Shown: piece after piece, positions 46,868 to 56,741 of the stretch
Layout of the letters: each line of letters starts with the position of its first letter
Numbering within the stretch: position 1 is the first letter of the stretch
DNA from: Sipunculus nudus
Taxonomy: Eukaryota > Annelida > Sipuncula > Golfingiida > Sipunculidae
NCBI GenBank assembly: GCA_026874595.1
Contig: CM049319.1
Coordinates: forward strand, 5,172,601 to 5,236,600
Length of the DNA: 64,000 bases
Reading direction: 5' to 3'
The notes under the pieces: generated by a model
Seen by the model: the letters and a program-made list of their open reading frames with translations, nothing else
Told to the model about the DNA's origin: nothing
Databases searched by the model: none
Position numbers and translations under genes: made by a program

Positions 46868-47546
46868 GACGACGCTGAGTTAACGGATTTAATCTTCTCC
46901 ATGTATACCGTTTAGCCTGAGGATTCCTAATACGCCATATATCACATAATTCCAATGATTCTATGATGCTGTTCATTGTTTCGATTGTATTATATTTCAA
47001 AGTTAAATTACCACCATGTGCATCATTTTCCGAGAAACAAAAATTAAAATCTCCTCCCCATATTATCTGTGTACTTTCCTCCAGTTCAAATTTACTGTTT
47101 ATCACATCAAACACATGACTATAACAACTTACTTGCCCTGGTTCACTATTCGGACCATATATATTAATTAATAAAAATGGTGACCCTTGAATCCTGCAAT
47201 ATATAAAAACATATCTCCCGTCCGGGTCTGTTATTTTATTAAGCAACGTAAACTCTAACTTGTCACCAATTAGTACTAACGTTCCCCTGGCTTTATTTGT
47301 ACCATGTGACAAGAACATCTGTCCCCTCCATTGATTTTTCCAAGCCTGTTCACAGTTATTGTCTGAATGGGATTCCTGTACATAACATATACCATAATCT
47401 ATTCCATGCTTATAACACCAATTAAGAAATTTTCTTCTTTTGACATAGTTTCTTATTCCATTTACATTTATAGTTAAAATTTTAAATTTCATAAGCTCAT
47501 CAATCACTATGTCCAAAAGAGTAATTCCATAAAACTGAAGGTACAT
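46791..47546 (-). pseudogene. LINE B ORF2, endonuclease part
   Basis: The apurinic/apyrimidinic-type endonuclease begins at the second ATG (47492) with MKFKILTINVNGI. It shows the usual boxes: TINVNG, VQESH, LINIYGPN, WGGDFNF and RRLDFFL. The frame is then lost by a shift near 46.8 kb. The cleavage specificity cannot be read from sequence, but the insertion site (T-rich/TATA region) is given by the target duplication. Confidence 0.92.
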
Positions 47547-47875
47547 CTAAATATAAAATACAGTAATTGCAATAATTGCAAACGATGGTTCCATTTAATG
47601 ATGTCTGTACAAAAACCACAGTTCATATCAAATCCACAAAAGAGATACATAGCGGGACACACATGAATAAAGAACATCAAACATTTACAGAAAACACTTA
47701 TAAACATAACTGGTACCCTTATCCAGCTTGGGCCAATCATCCTTCGTACAAAAGACTGATACAAGGTATTCATTTATATGTACATATATTTATATATACA
47801 CAAACGTTTGTGAAGTACAAATAGTACTGAGGCACATTATGCCGGTATGATATGCACATAAAAAAATATAACATG

Positions 47876-48691
47876 TTATCTAACAAGCACTTCATCCAGA
47901 CTTTCCCCGTAGTTTACTCTGTGTATTTTACCTTCATGTGTTTTGGCAAAAACCTTACTATTCCAGGTCCATGCATCTTTAATTCTACTATCATTTTTAA
48001 CTCTATTGTACAACTTCTGCATTTCAATACACATGTCATCTAAGATTATAACCCCACTGTTTTTAAGTTTCTTTCTTTCCTTGAGGACCTGAAGTTTATC
48101 TTCATTACACATGAACTTGACAACAATACCCCTGTTTGACTCACTGTTGTATTGTCCTACTCTATGAGCAGCATCGATAGCACTATTGTCCATGTGTATG
48201 TCAAGCTTTCTCCTGAAGAGAGATAATACAACCTGCCTGGTATCCTCCTTTTTACCTTTGTCTGTTGCACCTAGTATTCTTATGTTGTCTTTCCTAGAGT
48301 ATTGTTCATTTTTTACTGCCAATACTTTGGTCTCTTTTGCCACGGCATTGACATTGTCATATTCATTTACCAGGGTAGCATTTACTTCCTGTAATCTAAT
48401 GACCTCTTCCTCCAGTTTGTTAATTCTATTTTCCAAGGGTTTGATACACTTTTCCTTAATTTGATCCTCTATTTCTGTAACAATTGACATTTTGAATTCT
48501 GCTATGATATCTTTCTTAAACTCTTCCAATATCTCTCTAAATCTTTCCTCTGTTAATTCACTCATGCTGTCTTCTAAATTAGTATGTTCTAATTCTAAAC
48601 ACTGTTTGATCTTTTTGGAATTTATAGTTGGGGATTCAGATGATGAGCTAGAGCAATCTGACCTTGTTCTCTTACTGTCTTCCTTGGGCAT
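47876..48691 (-). CDS. LINE B ORF1 protein (L1-type), intact
   Basis: The 271-residue frame starts MPKEDSKRTRSDCSSSSSES (basic, Ser-rich head). It has a Glu/Lys-rich coiled coil at about 55-115 and then an L1-ORF1-type RNA-binding region: QYSRKDNIRILGATDKG, AIDAAHRVG and SNRGIVVKFM. The C-terminal part ends ...HRVNYGESLDEVLVR. By family knowledge such proteins form trimers that coat the LINE RNA. The frame has no interruption, unlike ORF2. Confidence 0.92.
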   Translation of the reverse strand: MPKEDSKRTRSDCSSSSSESPTINSKKIKQCLELEHTNLEDSMSELTEERFREILEEFKKDIIAEFKMSIVTEIEDQIKEKCIKPLENRINKLEEEVIRLQEVNATLVNEYDNVNAVAKETKVLAVKNEQYSRKDNIRILGATDKGKKEDTRQVVLSLFRRKLDIHMDNSAIDAAHRVGQYNSESNRGIVVKFMCNEDKLQVLKERKKLKNSGVIILDDMCIEMQKLYNRVKNDSRIKDAWTWNSKVFAKTHEGKIHRVNYGESLDEVLVR

Positions 48692-49178
48692 ATTCTGTTA
48701 ATCACATACTGAGAAAAGATAACGCTACATTTCACTAGTACCAGTCAAACAAAATTACCACATTACCTCCTATAGTCGATGCATTGGCCCAAGCTTACCC
48801 TGGTTCAACACAACATTGTGACAAGGGTCAATGGGTACCTGTCGTGTTACCTGGTGTGCAGTGTTTTAGCAGGCCTCAGTGACCACTGGAGCATTGAGAC
48901 TCCCAAGTATTCAACCTGTAATCCCCCTTTACAATACTGTACTGGCCCACTCAATTTCCCCTCCCTATTGGAAACCAAAAACCGAAAAAAGTATGGAATT
49001 TCTCCAAAAATACTCTACACTTGGTTACAAAATTTTGACAGGGTATCAATGGTTCACTGATAAAAACTTAAACCAAATTTTGTAAATGTGACTCACTTAG
49101 TTCCTGTATTAAATTACCAATTTGTGATCTCCATGTGAAGCATGTCATGCCTGCATGAGTGCACACCAGGGACTCCCC

Positions 49179-49190
49179 TAAAAGGGCTGT
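49179..49190 (+). repeat. target site duplication of the inner LINE (right copy)
   Basis: An exact copy of 43191-43202 (TAAAAGGGCTGT). The solo LTR continues immediately after it. Confidence 0.92.
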
Positions 49191-49279
49191 GTTTTAGAAT
49201 CAGGCAGAAGGCAGAGAGAGCAGAGAAGAATTTGTGTTCATCACGAATACGTGATCTGTTTATATTAGGTTCCGTAACA
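49191..49279 (+). mobile_element. solo LTR, second part
   Basis: The LTR resumes after the inner LINE and ends TATATTAGGTTCCGTAACA, the inverted form of its TGTTAC start. It is followed by GTAG (49280-49283), the same 4 bp that precede the LTR at 42900-42903. Confidence 0.88.
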
Positions 49280-49840
49280 GTAGAAATTGACAAAGATTAA
49301 TCTGTGTTAAATATATATGCGCTAAATGAAGTAAAAGAAAAATTTTTAACATCTTTGTGAAAATTTGAGTTGTCTTAATTAATTGCCACTTCTTTTGTTA
49401 ATATGGGCGGGGGTTTGAACGCGCTGTATGATAATTATTCAGATAACGTTGTAGGAAATCCCATTAAAGAATAAGTAAACCATGCTTTTAAAGAAATGGT
49501 AAAACAATTTAATTTTTATGACATATGGAGAACATTTCACTCTGGAGAAAACTGAAATACTTGGGGAAAAGGTATAATCCATGGATAGCACGGCGGTTAG
49601 ATTATATAATCGGAAACGAAATAGTGCTATCGAATTCAACACAGTGTGAGACATGTCCATATACGAAATCGGGTCATTGTTTAGTTACCCTTTAAATTGA
49701 GTGTGATAAGTTTCAGTATATACACATAATTGTACACATAATTCAGGGCTTGATATCCAGTACTGCTGAGGAAGTAAAACACATGAATGACCCTTAGCTT
49801 CTTCTACGAAATTCAACCACTGTCTAACTAGAGCTTATAT
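49280..49840 (+). pseudogene. older LINE (A): continuation of ORF2 endonuclease
   Basis: With one GTAG copy removed, the reading frame before the LTR runs directly on (VEIDKD, stop, SVLNIYALNEVKEKFF), which matches the IYAPN region of LINE endonucleases. Further on, a YDIWRT block (about 49518), ARRLDYIIGNEIV (about 49590) and a degraded SGHCLVTL (about 49668) are visible. The copy has many stops. It continues into the left arm of the hairpin at 49841. Confidence 0.85.
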
Positions 49841-49992
49841 GGAAAAACTGTCATGTTAAGTGGAATATTTAGAATCATGGGCTAAATTTAAGAAGAAGAA
49901 GAAAGCGTTTTTATTATAATCAGAACGTTTTCTTCTTCTTCTTAAATTTAGCCCATGATTCTAAATATTCCACTTAACATAACAGTTTTTCC
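49841..49992. repeat. long inverted repeat (67-bp arms, 18-bp loop)
   Basis: Arms at 49841-49907 and 49926-49992 are reverse complements with about two mismatches. The left arm still reads as LINE A connector sequence (WAKFKKKKKAF), so the right arm is a reversed copy of LINE A, not a functional hairpin gene by itself. It marks the right end of recognisable LINE A. Confidence 0.95.
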
Positions 49993-50540
49993 GAATTTCA
50001 TTAAATTTATAATTTTAAGGTACATCACTTAAATAAAATAAAATGCCTCCTTGCAGCAGTCTCCGGCTGACTCGATCTCAGGCAGCTTATAAGTCCTAAT
50101 ACAATTATTGAATCAGTGTTCCAGTGATGATATAGGCCTAACAGAAATTGTTGAATATTTGGCTACTTGCATTGCTATAACATACTTTTTTAGGTTCATT
50201 TATTTTAGTCATTACCACATTGTCTTTGACGTTAACGCACTTATATTTCACTTTTCCTTGTATTTGCACTATTTGTATTTGTCATAGTACGAATAATTTA
50301 AATATCATTATTATTATATTTACGTATATATTGAGTTGACAATACTTAAACTTTGGATAGTTTCGAATGAAATAAGTGTTGACCTCTGAGGGAAAATGAC
50401 ACTGAAAATGTTACACTCCATTGGTATTACAGTGAATACAATAAGTGTGTTTTTTTCAATGTATGCAGAAATTTCTTGCCTGTAGAGAAACAGGGGGAGT
50501 TCATAGGTGGCGACATCTGTATACCTGCCATGAACTAATT
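49993..50540. other. non-coding spacer
   Basis: AT-rich with no recognised element or exon. Confidence 0.4.
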
Positions 50541-50548
50541 ATCCTATG

Positions 50549-50700
50549 TGACGTCATGATATGGGCCCCAGTTTTGTTAACGTCATACACAAGAAGCAAG
50601 TGATCGTGACAGAAGATGTGGAACTGCAACTGAACAGTTTTCCTTCAGCGAACAAATTTGTAATTATAGTCATCCATTAAGTTGTAATTTTGTGCATCAG
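50549..50700 (+). promoter_or_regulatory. candidate promoter and 5' non-coding exon of the SR protein gene
   Basis: A perfect CRE palindrome TGACGTCA is at 50549-50556. About 150 bp further, TGCATCAG is followed by a donor-like GTAGGGTAAG at 50701. A first, non-coding exon here could be spliced to the acceptor TTGCAG ending at 52056, just upstream of the SR protein start codon. GC content rises around 50.75-50.85 kb. This is a hypothesis from signals only. Confidence 0.28.
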
Positions 50701-52056
50701 GTAGGGTAAGGTACGTTGGAAGTCAGAATTCTCGTATTTTCGCTTTTAGACAAACAGGAATTCGGTTGTGGTTTCATGTATGAACTCGCTGTCTGCGGTT
50801 GCGAGTTGGCGTCGACGATCGCTCGTCCTTCACCTGTTCATTCAACATGAAGCGTTTTCTCTGAAATGACAGCCAATACGGCACTCGTGTGCATTAGCTG
50901 ATTAGTGCTTTTTCCTCAGCACAACTCCATGTTCACTATTAACTTTACTCAACATGTTTTTAATGATGTTAAGGTTATCATTTTGTTATATAGTTTTTAA
51001 TTAAAATGAGCGCAAATTAATATTACATCTTGATGTAGCCCATAACTTAGAATTGACTTCTCAATTACTATATTTATTTATATTTTATTTTAGTGGCTGG
51101 CGGAATGTGGAGTCCATAGATTGTGCCTGCAGTCATCTATGGTTATAACACTCCATATGTAACTGTGCAATTTAACATATTTTAATTTCATTGATTAATG
51201 TTCAGTACATGTATCTATGTGTATTCAACTATTGAATATTTAACTACTGAAAAAATAAATGCTCCATTCACAGCACTATTTTACCTCCAGGAAGTGAAAA
51301 TATGTACATAATAGTACACAAACCTGAAGCATTATACAGGACTGCCACCAACTGCATGGTAACTGCCGAACTTTTAATGATTCAATTCTCTCAGGACAAA
51401 TAAACCAGTTATTGATGTAAAGGTGCTTCATGTTTTCCAGAATGGTTATTTTTTTATTACAGGCTTTTCAGCATAAAACATAATGTGAACATTGGTACCT
51501 TTCAACCATAGGAAATATTTTTATTAAATTTCCTTTCTAAGGGTAACAGATCATTCCGTGCTGTAAACCCTGTATCACTTTGGTGGGCTTGAGACACAAC
51601 AGACTTAGAATACTGATGCGTCAACGGCTAATTGTGATGGGAAATTTAGGCCTGCCTTTGTACATCTTGCAGACCAACTATAGAATCTGTCTGTTACCTG
51701 TCCAACAGTGATCTTCAAGTGTGCACATCAATTAAACAGCCTGATATCTACCTTTGCAGCTCTGATACACATTATAGACCTAGACCCAGTTGTGGCTCCC
51801 TTGTATATGAATAGCCACGGGCCTCTGCCTTCATTTATCTAGCAGATTGAGAGCATACAATGGTCTGCGCAGCACTTGTTGTGACCCGGTATGTTGGGTG
51901 CCAGTTTGGGTGAGCCCGTGAGATTGTTTCATCCAGCAGTGTACATGTGCTTTGTGCTGCTTGCATACAATATGTCAAATTTTCTTCAGGGAACTTGCAG
52001 ATATGACTATACCAAATTCAGGTGAAGACAATTTTTTTAATGTTTGAACATTGCAG
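50701..52056 (+). other. candidate 5' intron of the SR protein gene
   Basis: If the upstream exon is real this is intron 1, ending TTGAACATTGCAG at 52056. Nothing coding is seen in it. Confidence 0.3.
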
Positions 52057-52068
52057 CAATCTACCAGT

Positions 52069-52358
52069 ATGGGGCGAAGAAGTCGTTCAGGCAGTCGGAG
52101 CAGCAGCAGCCGCTCTCGGAGTTACAGTAGTAGCAGCAGAAGCCGCAGTCGCTCCCCTCGTCGTGGGCCCAGAGAGGGCATCCGCCTCCATGTGGCAGAT
52201 TTTGGTGTTGACTGTTCACGGCGAGAGATTGAACGAGCATTCAGCAAGTTTGGTGATCTCCTGGAAGTGTTCGTGGCCCGCACCCCGCCCTGTTTTTCAT
52301 TTGTGGTTTTCAAATATAAAGAAGACGCAGATGATGCCATGAGAGGCATGGATGGCAG
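52069..52358 (+). CDS. SR-family splicing factor, exon with RS stretch and RRM
   Basis: The start codon at 52069 has a strong context (AGTATGG) and follows an acceptor at 52056. The exon encodes 96 codons plus two bases. Residues 3-32 are an RS-rich stretch (RRSRSGSRSSSSRSRSYSSS...). Residues 38-107 form an RRM that continues into the next exon, with LHVADF (RNP2-like) and CFSFVVFKY (RNP1-like), then DADDAMRGMDG. The RRM matches SRSF3/SRSF7 (PPGFAFVEF...DAEDAVRGLDG). The order RS then RRM is unusual, since SRSF7 has RS at the C-terminus. The donor is CAG/GTATGT at 52359. The product should be a nuclear pre-mRNA splicing regulator. Confidence 0.88.
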
Positions 52359-52375
52359 GTATGTGACATGTCAGG

Positions 52376-54750
52376 TTTTTAGCAAACCTGTGAGCTTATG
52401 CGATGGTGCGGGGTCGTCCGTCGTGCGTCGTCTGTACGTTAACCATAGCTATCTCAAAAAAGGCAGGAGCTAGCATCACCAAATTTTTTGCAAATAATCA
52501 GTCATCCAAAAAACTATATCGGATTTTGTTTATTTTTTTTCTAACTGCATTTTCTTTGATTTTTTTGGGAAAAAGCTAAAAAAGCTTTAAAAATCTTCTC
52601 CGAAACTGTCCAGCCAAATTGTCCAATATTTCACAGAAATGATCCCTGGAACAATCTTCCTCAAGTTTGTTCGAATGGTTCCAGTTTGGCAATTTTTGGC
52701 CGAGTTACAGGAGGTTGAACTTTGTTAACTGTGCAAAAAAGCATATTAAAATTTAAATCTCAGAAACGGCTAGAGCTATCATCACCAAATTTTATGCCAA
52801 TGTTGGTCACATAGGTCATATCTGAAATTGAGGTATTGGTGGCGCCATCTGCATCGGCCTTCTTTGTACGGGGTCATTAGTGCCTGTATCACACTGAGGG
52901 CTACAAAAAACTTCTTCTCTGAAACCATATGGCCAAAATGTTTAATATCGCAAAGAAATGATCCTAGGGTAGTGCTTTCTGAAGTTTGTTCAAATGGTCT
53001 CTTTTCAGTGACTTTTGGCTAAGTTATGGGAAGCTGAATTTAGTCATATGCCAGAACAGCCCATTTTAGCTCAGTGGCTACAAAGATCTTCTTCTCAAAA
53101 ACCACTGGGCCAATTTTTTAAATCTCACACATTAATTATCCTCAGATGTTGATAATTCAAGTTTGTTCAAATGGTTTTGGTTCAGTGCTTTTTGGCTGAG
53201 TTACGGGAAGCTGAACTTAGCCAGTTTGCTGTATCTTCCTATATGAGTTATAAACTTGCGAAACGTTTTTCGACTGATGCCACTGAAGCCAATTTGTTAA
53301 ATATTTTACAAGAATAATCCCTACAATAATTCTTATAATAATTGTCATTAATGGATTCCACATGAATGATTTTTGGCTGAATTATGGAGATTGAATTGAG
53401 TCATTTTACCATATATATTAGTTGTGTGATGCTGTTACATCTAGCTTGGCACCAGTTTATCAGCATCTATTACATCATGCCACTAGACATTTAGATTTCA
53501 GGCTGTCTATGGTTAATATTGAAAAGAATGTTTTTTAAAAGCTTTTAAAAAAAGTAGATTAAATCACAGGTATAAAGCTCTCTGTGACTATATAAAGATG
53601 GCTGTACATGGATTATAAATATTTGGCATCCATACTCAACTTACTTCAAGATTTTGCCATCAGTGAGATGTATCTGTATTTTAATTTTGCTTTCAGTATG
53701 CATCTGTAGTAATTTTTCATATATTTCTTATTTCTTTTTTTTATAAAATATCAGCTGAAAAGCATTATGTATCTGGAAAATGTATTTCAAAGTTATTTCA
53801 AGTAGGGACTACTTTTGTGTATAGGTGGAAGCACTTGGTTTAACATTGGCAGATTGCCAAGATTTGCCAGTGCCTGGATGTTGGCCATCAGCAAAGATTA
53901 TGTCAGCTCTATAAATAGCTTTTGCACAGTGCCAGGATTAAAATAAGTGCAGCCAGGTACAGATCAAGATCTCACTCAGTGCAATAGCTTCATTCTATTT
54001 ATAGCTTTGACAGATTATCCACTGCATCAGATGTGGCACCAAAGTTCAGCCTAGATCTATTTATAGCTTTGGCAGACTGCCAACTGTGTCAGATTATGCA
54101 GTGCAGCAGCTTAAGGCAGCAATTTGTCACAGTTCACTCGGGGCAACTGCCTTTCTTACCCAAGCCTTGTCAGCCCAGTGCATCAAACTCAAGGGAAGTT
54201 TGATGTATTTGCCTAATATTTTGACGTGTCTATGCGTCATTGATGGTTTTCTCATTCCAAGACGCGTGTTGCCACCTACAATGACTTTTTCACAGTGTAT
54301 GTGCCTGCTTATTGCTATAGAGGAATTAGGTATATATGCCTGAAATTGGGCATATTTATACATATCAGATAGCTTTATTGTGTACAAGACTGGTGGCGCC
54401 ACCTACAATAATTTTTGCACCGTGTATGACCCTGCTTATTTCTGAGGAGGGGTTTGACATATTAGTCTGAAATTGGGCATATGTAAATATCTTTGATAGC
54501 TTCGTTGTATACAAGATTGTTGGTGCCAGCTACAATCATTGTGTTGTGTGCACCTATGCCAGAATTTCAGCAGTGATGTTTGTGTAATTGTGTCTTGTTC
54601 AAAATATTTAGTACTTGCATTGTTCATATACATGTTACAAATGTACTTGAAAAGAAATAGTCCAGCATGGAAGCATTATACCTGGTGTACATCCGATTGC
54701 ACAGGTTTGCATTAGGCCTGTAGGCCTTGTTCATTTGTCCCCAAAACGTT
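52376..54750 (-). repeat. type A dispersed element, reverse orientation
   Basis: It starts with AGCAAACCTGTGAGCTTATG and GTCGTCCGTCGTGCGTCG, then has ~210-bp tandem units with 'GAAGTTTGTTCAAATGGT' and 'GGGAAGCTGAA' blocks. A TTTGGCAGACTGCCAACTGTG segment (about 54068) follows, then a GGTGGCGCCACC unit at 54392 and finally GCCTGTAGGCCTTGTTCAT (about 54718). This is the block order of 19.74-21.56 kb read in reverse, and this copy is more complete. Confidence 0.75.
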
Positions 54751-54985
54751 TGAATAAAGAAAAAAGTTTATTGACTCTTTAAAATGAAAGTGATACAGAT
54801 TTTAAACAGGGTCAAGGACAGGTACAAGAGGCAATACTTAATTACAGGTACTTGAGAGATACCGGTAGTTAGGTATGGATTAGCTAGGTGCAGGTCAAGG
54901 TTCTTTAAAAGCACCTGGGCAAAGGAACAGACAACCCATACTTCAGTTCAAAGACATGAATGAATAATTGTTGCATTTAATTGTA

Positions 54986-56379
54986 TCCCCAGTAAAAGTT
55001 GGGGGATACTATGTTTTCATACCGGTCCCGCCGCCGCATATAAATCTTGTTGGCGCGATAACTCAAAAAATATTTCACAGATCTTTACCAAACTTGGTAT
55101 ATGTATAGATATGGGTGAGAGGACAACGCCTTTTTAAAATGAGGTCATGACCTTTGCTAGGAGAGTGTCCTTGACCTTGAATAGGTCCAAATTTGGGGAA
55201 AATCAAACAAATTCTTAAAAATCTCAAGAAATCTTGCATGGGTTGATTCCAAAATCAAGTTGATCGAAGATCATGGATAGGGTTGTCATGTTCCAGAAAC
55301 TGGTGGCGCCACCTATTATTTTTTACTTGTTTTCCTGCCTTTTAATACCTCCAAAATTGCCACTTGACAGTACTGTGAGCATAATAAGTAAAAAACTAAT
55401 GGACAGATTTCTTTTATATTATGCATATACATGGATATGGGTTATGGGATGATGTTTATTTAAATTGGGGTCATGACCTTTCCTATGAGAGTGGCCTTGA
55501 CCTTGAATATTCCCATATTTGGTGAAATTCACACAAAATCTTTAATATCTCAGTAAGGGATACATGGAATGATCCAAAAATCAATTTGACCAAAGATCTC
55601 AGATAGCTTTGTCTTTTGCAGAAGACAGGTGGCGCCACCTTGTGTCGTTTTCTTGTTAAAATGATGTTAATGCAATAACTGTGTAAGAATTTGAGGTACA
55701 GTCACCAAACCTGTGGGTTTGATGCATCTTATCAACGGCTAGCTCAAATTCGAACATGGATGAACTTGATGCATTTTTTCAAGGTCACAGCAGCGATTAT
55801 GCTAATACAGGTGGTGCCACCTTGTTTCGTTTTCTTGCTTTTGCGCCTGTTAATACCCCACCATTGCCACTTGACAGCACTGTTAGCATGATAAATTGAT
55901 TACTAAAGGACAGATTTCTTTCATATCATGCATATATATATATTTTTAAGTTAAAAAATTTTTTTAAAATTTTAATTAAAAATTTTTTTTTTAAATCATG
56001 GATTTTTTTCTCTTCTGCAGAATACAGGTGGCGCCACCTTGTGTAGTTTTCTTGAATCTGCACCTGTTAATACCCCACCATTGCCACTTGACAGCACTGT
56101 TAGCTTGATAAGTTGAAAACTAATGGACAGATTTCTTTCATATCATGTATATAGATATGGATTACGGAATGAGATATATTTCCATTTGGATCATGACCTC
56201 TCCTATGAGAGTGACCTTTACCTTAAATATGCCAATACTTATAAGAAACCATGGTGGCTTGCCAAGTGTCCGTCTCTGCATCTGAATTCAAGATAGGATC
56301 CTATTCTTTGAGGCTGGGGGGGGGGGGGTGTTAATTGTCTGGGGATACTATGGCACCTGCGGTGCCAAGAAATATCTAG
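54986..56379 (+). mobile_element. non-autonomous Helitron-like element
   Basis: The left end is A/TCCCCAGTAAAAGTTGGGGG, starting with TC after an A. The right end carries the hairpin GGCACCTGCGGTGCC (56353-56367) and then AAGAAATAT and CTAG, followed by T (56380). TC...CTAG ends, a hairpin about 8-10 bp before CTRR and insertion between A and T are the known marks of Helitrons. Inside are units with GGTGGCGCCACC at 55302, 55628 and 56027, each followed by related sequence (CACTTGACAG, GATTTCTTT), and a G run near 56316. No Rep/helicase is encoded, so it depends on another element. Confidence 0.85.
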
Positions 56380-56580
56380 TTCTTCTGTATGTAATTCAAC
56401 ATGTTCAAACCTTTAGAATCAGATGAAGTCTTTGCATTATTATGATATTTTTAGACACAAGGATGGCCTGGCTATAGTGAAATTCCTAATATCAGAAATT
56501 CATAGGTTGTAAAAAAATATATTGGCATAAAAACCCCAGAAATAACATGACCTAGGTTTGAGTATGAATATTGATTTCAG

Positions 56581-56739
56581 TATTCTGTGTGGAAATCGGA
56601 TCAAGGTTTCTGTTGCCCGGCCACGCAGCAAGGGCATACTGAGGAGACGTACGTTTGATCCAAACTTGCGATGCTACCAGTGTGGTGAGCGTGGTCACTT
56701 TGCCCGGGACTGTGAGGACATGAGAGTCAGGAGGAGGCG
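56581..56739 (+). CDS. SR-family splicing factor, exon with RRM end and zinc knuckle
   Basis: The first base completes Ser97 and the exon gives 52 codons plus two bases. The RRM ends ILCGNRIKVSVARP, in line with VICGSRVRVELS of SRSF7. A basic linker with RRRTFDPNLR is followed by the CCHC knuckle CYQCGERGHFARDC (Cys128, Cys131, His136, Cys141), as in SRSF7 ([20 protein letters not shown]). It closes with RVRRR and the donor GTGAGT at 56740. The next exon is not found within the remaining 7.2 kb, so any C-terminal RS domain is probably to the right. Confidence 0.93.
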
Positions 56740-56741
56740 GT

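Larger units (their letters stand above)
43203..49178 (-). mobile_element. near full-length L1/Tx1-like LINE (B)
   Basis: This is a 5976-bp insertion bounded by an exact 12-bp target duplication. It reads on the minus strand: 5' UTR (49178-48692, 487 bp), ORF1 (48691-47876), intergenic spacer, ORF2 (about 47492-43702, broken), 3' UTR and an A-tail seen as a T run at 43202-43217. A second T tract is at 43240-43257. The reverse transcriptase with a FADD box, the endonuclease and a C-terminal CCHC place it with L1/Tx1-type elements. Two frameshifts and one in-frame stop in ORF2 make this copy inactive, although ORF1 is complete. Confidence 0.95.
52359..56580 (+). other. SR protein gene intron, filled with repeats
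   Basis: This 4.2-kb intron holds a reversed type A element starting within about 20 bp of the donor and a complete Helitron-like element (54986-56379). The acceptor is TTGATTTCAG ending at 56580. Confidence 0.85.

Noticed and set aside
52122-52349. Minus-strand open frame opposite the SR protein exon
   Set aside because: It is a shadow of the Arg/Ser-rich coding sequence; the plus strand has the RRM, proper splice phases and start context.
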